64,000 nt of DNA from Trichostrongylus colubriformis. Lineage: Eukaryota > Nematoda > Chromadorea > Rhabditida > Trichostrongylidae. Below, in pieces: positions 51,601-57,600 of this stretch; positions within the stretch are counted from its first letter, which is position 1, and each line of letters starts with the position of its first letter. A model generated the notes under the pieces. The model saw only the letters and a list, made by a program, of their open reading frames with translations. It was not told where the DNA came from and did not search any database. The position numbers and the translations under genes are program-made. Location: positions 33,975,282 through 34,039,281 of the forward strand of contig OZ022258.1 in assembly GCA_963978905.1 (NCBI GenBank), given 5' to 3'.

Positions 51601-54600
51601 TATGTGTAGAAATAGTTCGCCTTTTGGTTAGACTCATAGTCAGGCAAGGTGGTGTCCCACCTCATCAAATGTATTTATTTGATTGCCTCAGTTTTGGTGC
51701 TTTTTCTGGTGGTCGCTTCTCGATGAGATGAGTGAGATCAGATTAAGCTAGCAAAATAACCACCTGTAAAAGAAGCTCAAGTCCATTCCCTGTTGCATAT
51801 ACTCGACATCGTTGCCTTCCACTTGAACTGTCACAACATCTTCTGGAAACATTTGTTTCTTAAGTAAAACAGGATATGCTACATGGAAGTGCTGGATTGG
51901 GTGCTGGTTTCACCACAATTTCAGGATTAGAAGCTCTAATCGGCTAGAACATGAACATAAGGAAAATATTAGGTTGTCCCAAAAGTCTTGTAGGATTTTT
52001 CCAAAAAAAAAAAAACCAATAACTCTTGCTTACTTCGAGGCAGGCCTGCGCAGTTCAGGAATATGGTAGAAGGCTCTCCGAGCTTTCTAACAAAATATAT
52101 ATTAACCCATCAGATTCCGTGGAGAGAGCTACAATGCCTGTAGTCGATACCCACCCAACACGCGGTGTCATCTACCATGAGTGGTCTTGCGGCACCGAAG
52201 CGACGGAAGCTTGCCACTCCATCAACGCTGCATTGGGCATGGGATGTGTGAGCTACGAGACCGTGCGCCGCTGGTTCATCAGCTTCAGCAACGGCAATAT
52301 TGACATGGAAGACAAACCACGCCTAGGACTGTGTACCTCTGGGACACGGAAGGGAGGCTTTGAGGTGCTAGTACAAGGCGAGACAGTCACCGCTACCGTA
52401 TGCACCCACCAGCTACAGCAGCTCGCCGTAGTTGTCCGAGAAAAGCGCCAGAAAAGGTCCGCGGTCATCCTCCCTCATGACGACGCCCGCTCCCAATTCG
52501 CGAAAAGTTCCCAGGCCAAGCTACAGGAGTTCGACTGGGATGTGCTGCCCCACCCGCCATACTCTCAGACATTACCCTTCTGACTATCACCTTACTCATC
52601 CTCTTGGATCCTTCCTGGCTAAGAGAGAAATCGTTGATTATGACTCGCTTGCGAGGGCGATCGCAGAGTTCTTCGATTCACAGAACCCAGAGTTCTGGGA
52701 GGAGAAAATCAACTATCTGCCTATGAGGTGGCAGAGTGTTGTCGATAACAATGGTGAATACGTTGTTGCCTAATTGTTGTTTGTTGTAAGAAAAAATAAT
52801 AAAATGTGACGATAAAAAAAATCCTACAAGACTTTTGGGGCAATCTAATAGCTCCAATCATTTAAAACTGAGCTCACCTACCTGTCGTTAAATTATGCGG
52901 GCAATTGTGCCAGTTCTGAGACTCTGCGAAATCAAACAGTGAGGGCAGGGAGGAAGAACAAGAGAGGTCAGAGGCAAGTGAGAGGAGCACGAACCACGTG
53001 ATTGCCACCGCTTCTAATGTTCAGACACAATAAAGGAGTGTGATCACCTGTCTAGTCAGTTCGAGCGGTATCAGGTTGCGTTCGTACTCTGCGGTGCCGG
53101 CGGCAGGGTATGGCTGCGTGTCTCAGAATCTCCGCCCATGCCACCCTGCCTCGTTGCTTGCGTCTCCCCTGCATTTCCTTCGTGCCACTCTACCTCGCTA
53201 ACTATGAACGTAGTCGCGTCCTGCCGGCGCCTAGTATGATCGTAGCCTGAGCGTCCCAATAACTGATGGTCGTGTGGTGATAAAGATGCAGCGTAGGTAG
53301 TTACAAAATATTAAATCACTAATTGCGAATTGTGCCTTTGATTTCTTTGGATTCAGTCAAGATTAGTGTTGACCTTTTCATTTTCGTAGCATTGAAGTAG
53401 TATAGTAATGGACAACGTTCATACCTTTTGGCAGTTGTTTCAAGTCCACGTATCGACCAGTGTATGTCCACGTACCGAACTTCATTTCACATTTCTGCGA
53501 GTCATATGGAAACCATGTGACATCGATCTGAACGAATATGCTTGTAGTGATGCACGAAAGAATTTGTAATGGGTAACGCGCTTGCCGGACAAAATGACTT
53601 ATAGATTGCTGGCGGCTGCCAAAAGACATGCCCATCATGTGTGACCAAGGCGTCCGTCAGAATCGTTATATCTGGGTCTCCAGCAGCACTGAAACATACA
53701 CTTCTAGTCACATGCTAACTTTCCAGAAAAAAAAACTTCTCCATGATTGGCGCTTGACTGCATGAGTGCACTGGAGCCATCCATCTGTAGCAATCGATTG
53801 TTGTCTCATTTCTCAGAAGGATAAAGGATGAATTATTGGAATACGCCGCGTAATCTAATTCCATTCGAAATCGCAGTGCCAGAAATGCGAATTGTCTTAC
53901 ACAATGATTTGCGGGAGTCAGCCAATGTAAGAGTCCGTGGTTGTAACCTTCCAAATGTATATGATACCAATGCACCTACCTCGGAAAAGTGGAAGGCTTG
54001 GTTGGCTCGGGCCAGCATTGATGTGATATGTGGGAGACGGTCGGCGCGGCCCCTTGCAGCTAATATGCCAGTGGGGTGCACGGGGCGTAGCTACCACCTA
54101 CCCTTCTCCCCCCCCCCACCCCCGCTGACCATTCGACGCATTCTCTGGGACGGATGACTCGTCCACATTACCGAACCCTCAGATTCGTGATAGATTGGAG
54201 TTCGTCGACCCTCAACGAACTACCTTCGTGGACCTGATTCTATTCGACTAGTGAACTAGGGGTGAACACTAGCAACTTTTCTCCCTTCCTGGCTTTTTTC
54301 GTCTCCTCTACATTTTAAACAACGGTAAACACTGCTTGGTGGTTGCATTACAATCATTCTGCAGTTGTGATACAGTTTACCTCTCAGAAATTTGCAGTAC
54401 CTGTTCAACAATGCCTTTTATATGGTAATTATAACGAAAACCTGAGGTAATAACTGAAACAAAGTGGCGCCGTCCCGCTCTCGCGGTGGTGGACTGGGTG
54501 TGTTCTGTTCTCTCGTAGGGGTTTCTTCGGCGGTTCCCCTGATGTTCCGTCTGAACCGCTAGAGGGATGAAGCGTTTGGTGTTGTAATGGATACAATCCT

Positions 54601-57600
54601 CAAGCCTGAGCCACGTTCAGGTCTCTTAAAGGAATCGTCCACGGAAAAATGAGTTTTTGGTTACCCATGTGTTTATGTTGTATTTGTCTAATGTGGGCCT
54701 CATGCAAAGTTTCACGCGTAAAAATGTGAATCAGCATCACACACAACAAGCACGTCCGGGTGGACAGGGCCTCCGAGTAAAAGCCTCGTCCCGTCGTCCG
54801 CCACCGTTGGGAACGGAGGGTGGGACTGTTACGCGTCTCCGACCACGGCGGACGACGGGGTGGGCACTTACTCGGAGGCCCCGCCCACCCGGCCAAGACT
54901 TTGTGGTGCTGTATCTTACCCAGATTTACATTTTTTCGCGTGAAATTTTGCATGATGCCCACATTAGGCAAATACAACATAAACATATGGGTAACACAGA
55001 AACTCATTTTTCCGTGGACGATTCCTTTAGGAAGACGATCTGGTCGAAACGTTAAGCCGTCAATGAAAGTTTCACCTGACAACCTCGTTAGCATAGCAGG
55101 CGAAATTGAAACCGGAGGGTTAGGTATGTGGACGAGCCGCATGTCGCAGAAGATGCGGCGGATGGTCGGCGCTAGGGTGGCAGCTACAGCCCATGTGCCA
55201 CAATGGCAAATTAGCTGGTATGGGGCGCGCCCAAAGACATACACTCGCGATATGTGATCCCGCACTATGAGATTGGGAGTTTATCATTTCTGCGGCACTC
55301 ACACTGTTAAAGCAGGTGCCAGAGATCGTGATGCTGGTGATTTTAGCGAACTCAAAAATCGGATTTATTGCATGGGCTCCCCCCTAAATTTCTGGCCGAT
55401 GCGGCAACCCCAACGTATCGATCGCTGTATATAGTTAATTTGATGGTGCATTTCTGCTCAACGAGGTAAATAAAAAAGGTTGTTTCGATACCATGGCGAA
55501 TTTGAAGCAGTATAATGCGCGCATCTAGCACGACCAGCCGTCATCGTTGACATCTATCCGGAAAGCGATATTTATGAAAGCCCCACACTCCTCCGGGTAG
55601 ATCTGAACTGTAGGAGGAGGATGTCCTCCCGTTCAGTGTACTTTCTGAACTTAAACTTATGCACTAATTTTCTAATTTTTTAATAGAAGGCAGGTCGAAA
55701 CATTTCGATCTGAACAGTGTTCGAAGTGAGAAGGAATCGTGGGCATCGCTTTTGTCCAGCTGTCAAATAAATATGTTGCAGGGGAAAGACCAGCCATGCT
55801 AGATAGGATCTTCTTCCAGGTGCCTAACTTAAGAGCCCATTACATGACAAATTTGTTGGGCTGTCTCAATACCCGCCTGCCCCATGTTGCAAAAATAAAG
55901 GTGAGAACGCGTTTATTTTGAATATCAGGAAGGTAATGGTATGAACCGTAAAAGTGTGGTGGTTTCATAACAAAGTGAAAGCGAAGTGAGCGTCTCATGG
56001 GCTCGCCAGTGAAAAGTGTGGAAAAGACTGCTTCAAACTCTTTAAAGACACCAGGAGGGGGTAATTTTGGCTTACGGTAGAACAGACGTAGTGTGGACGA
56101 GCTTGAGTGGCCGCCATTGCACAAACTCGCCAATTTGACGCCTTGGCATGGTGCCAAAAGAAGATGGTTCTGATATAGATTTTTTTTCCTTTTAGTTTTT
56201 ACTTTGTTCTTTTTTATATTGTTTCTAGATGTACTTACGGGTCAAATGTCGGGGGGGGGCAAAATTTTCACCCACGTCAATCTTTCCCTTCCTAGGGTTG
56301 CGCTAAAGCAGATGAGACCTATGCTTTGACAGATGCTTTTTAATGTGGGAGGAGGGGATATCAATTTTAGCCTAAGCCTAGTAAGGAAAAGGAGCTTCGA
56401 CGTCGACGCAAAGTTGCGTCGCCCCCCCCCCCTGACTTTATTTGACCCTTCTGAGATTTTCAGGTATAGAAATGCACAATTAAGAAGATCCATAAGTAAA
56501 CAAGCAAAATATGTCACTAGAAAACAGTAAAGAGGAAATAATTCAAAAATAAGGTTACATCAGGCCGAAGACAAGCTTTAAAACGAACGAAGCGTGGCTC
56601 GGCGACGGAAGCTTGCAGTTCGGACGGAAGCGCGCCCTGGGGGCAAATAGTGCCCTGTGGCGCGTTTTTCAACGCCGGTTTCGTTACACATTGTATCTAC
56701 CGAACCCATATGTTTGTTTTCAGACGCCATTGTTTTCGTAAACGTTATTCCGCCCTTGCCCCCCCCCCTCTCGGTGCCTTTAATATGACCTTTCATAGCA
56801 ACCCTTAAAGGCACTGTAAGGGGTAAATTGTACGAAGTAAGAAGTGATTACCAAATATGAAAGTGAAGGCGGTGGTGGAGCGATAGTGGAAAAGAAAGCG
56901 AAAGAAATGGTCGAGAACCCGAGAAACAAGACCCGCTCCGAGCGTTGATTCCAGTGCAGACGACTTCTCCGCCAGGAGGCTGGTCGCTCGGGCGAGCTGT
57001 GTGTTGGCGGGGTGCCAAGGCGTCGCTTATAAACACGTTCGCAAATATAAAACGCACAATTTGATGAAGTGCTTGCCTCAGAACCGACAGGCCAGCAGGG
57101 GAACATGAGAGATAGGAAAGCTGACCACTTGATTGCCACTGCCTCCACTAACCATGCCCACCTTATCGTCGTGACGCACTAACAGTAAGGATGCATGCTA
57201 CTTACAAAGGATCTATCTGCCTCAGATAGGAAGAAGTGGTCGAATTATCGAAGGATAGCTTTAGATGGCGAAACCAGTTATTTCAACTAAGCTATAGTGA
57301 GACAAAAAGATGAGCGCTTTCCTGTCCTGAGAAGACAATTGGCGGTTATACATCAGAGCATGATAAATATGGAATTGCATGAAAGTACCTAAATAGAATG
57401 AGGCAAAGCAACTGCGTACTTTGTAGCGGATTCATTGAATGCTGAAGTTTTGGAGAAAAATATGGTTCTCTGAGACTCCACTTACTTGTTGTATAGCACC
57501 AAATCTGGGGTCCAAATGAGATCGCTTGGTATATGTAGAGTACGCAGACCTCCATACTTTTTCGGATCCCATGTAAGTTTAGAATCAAACCATTTCTGCA

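Noticed and set aside
54600..55265. 221-codon minus-strand ORF and overlapping plus-strand ORFs
   Set aside because: They run through a palindromic MITE. The arms give mirror-image frames, and related frames occur in other decayed copies, so they are not genes.
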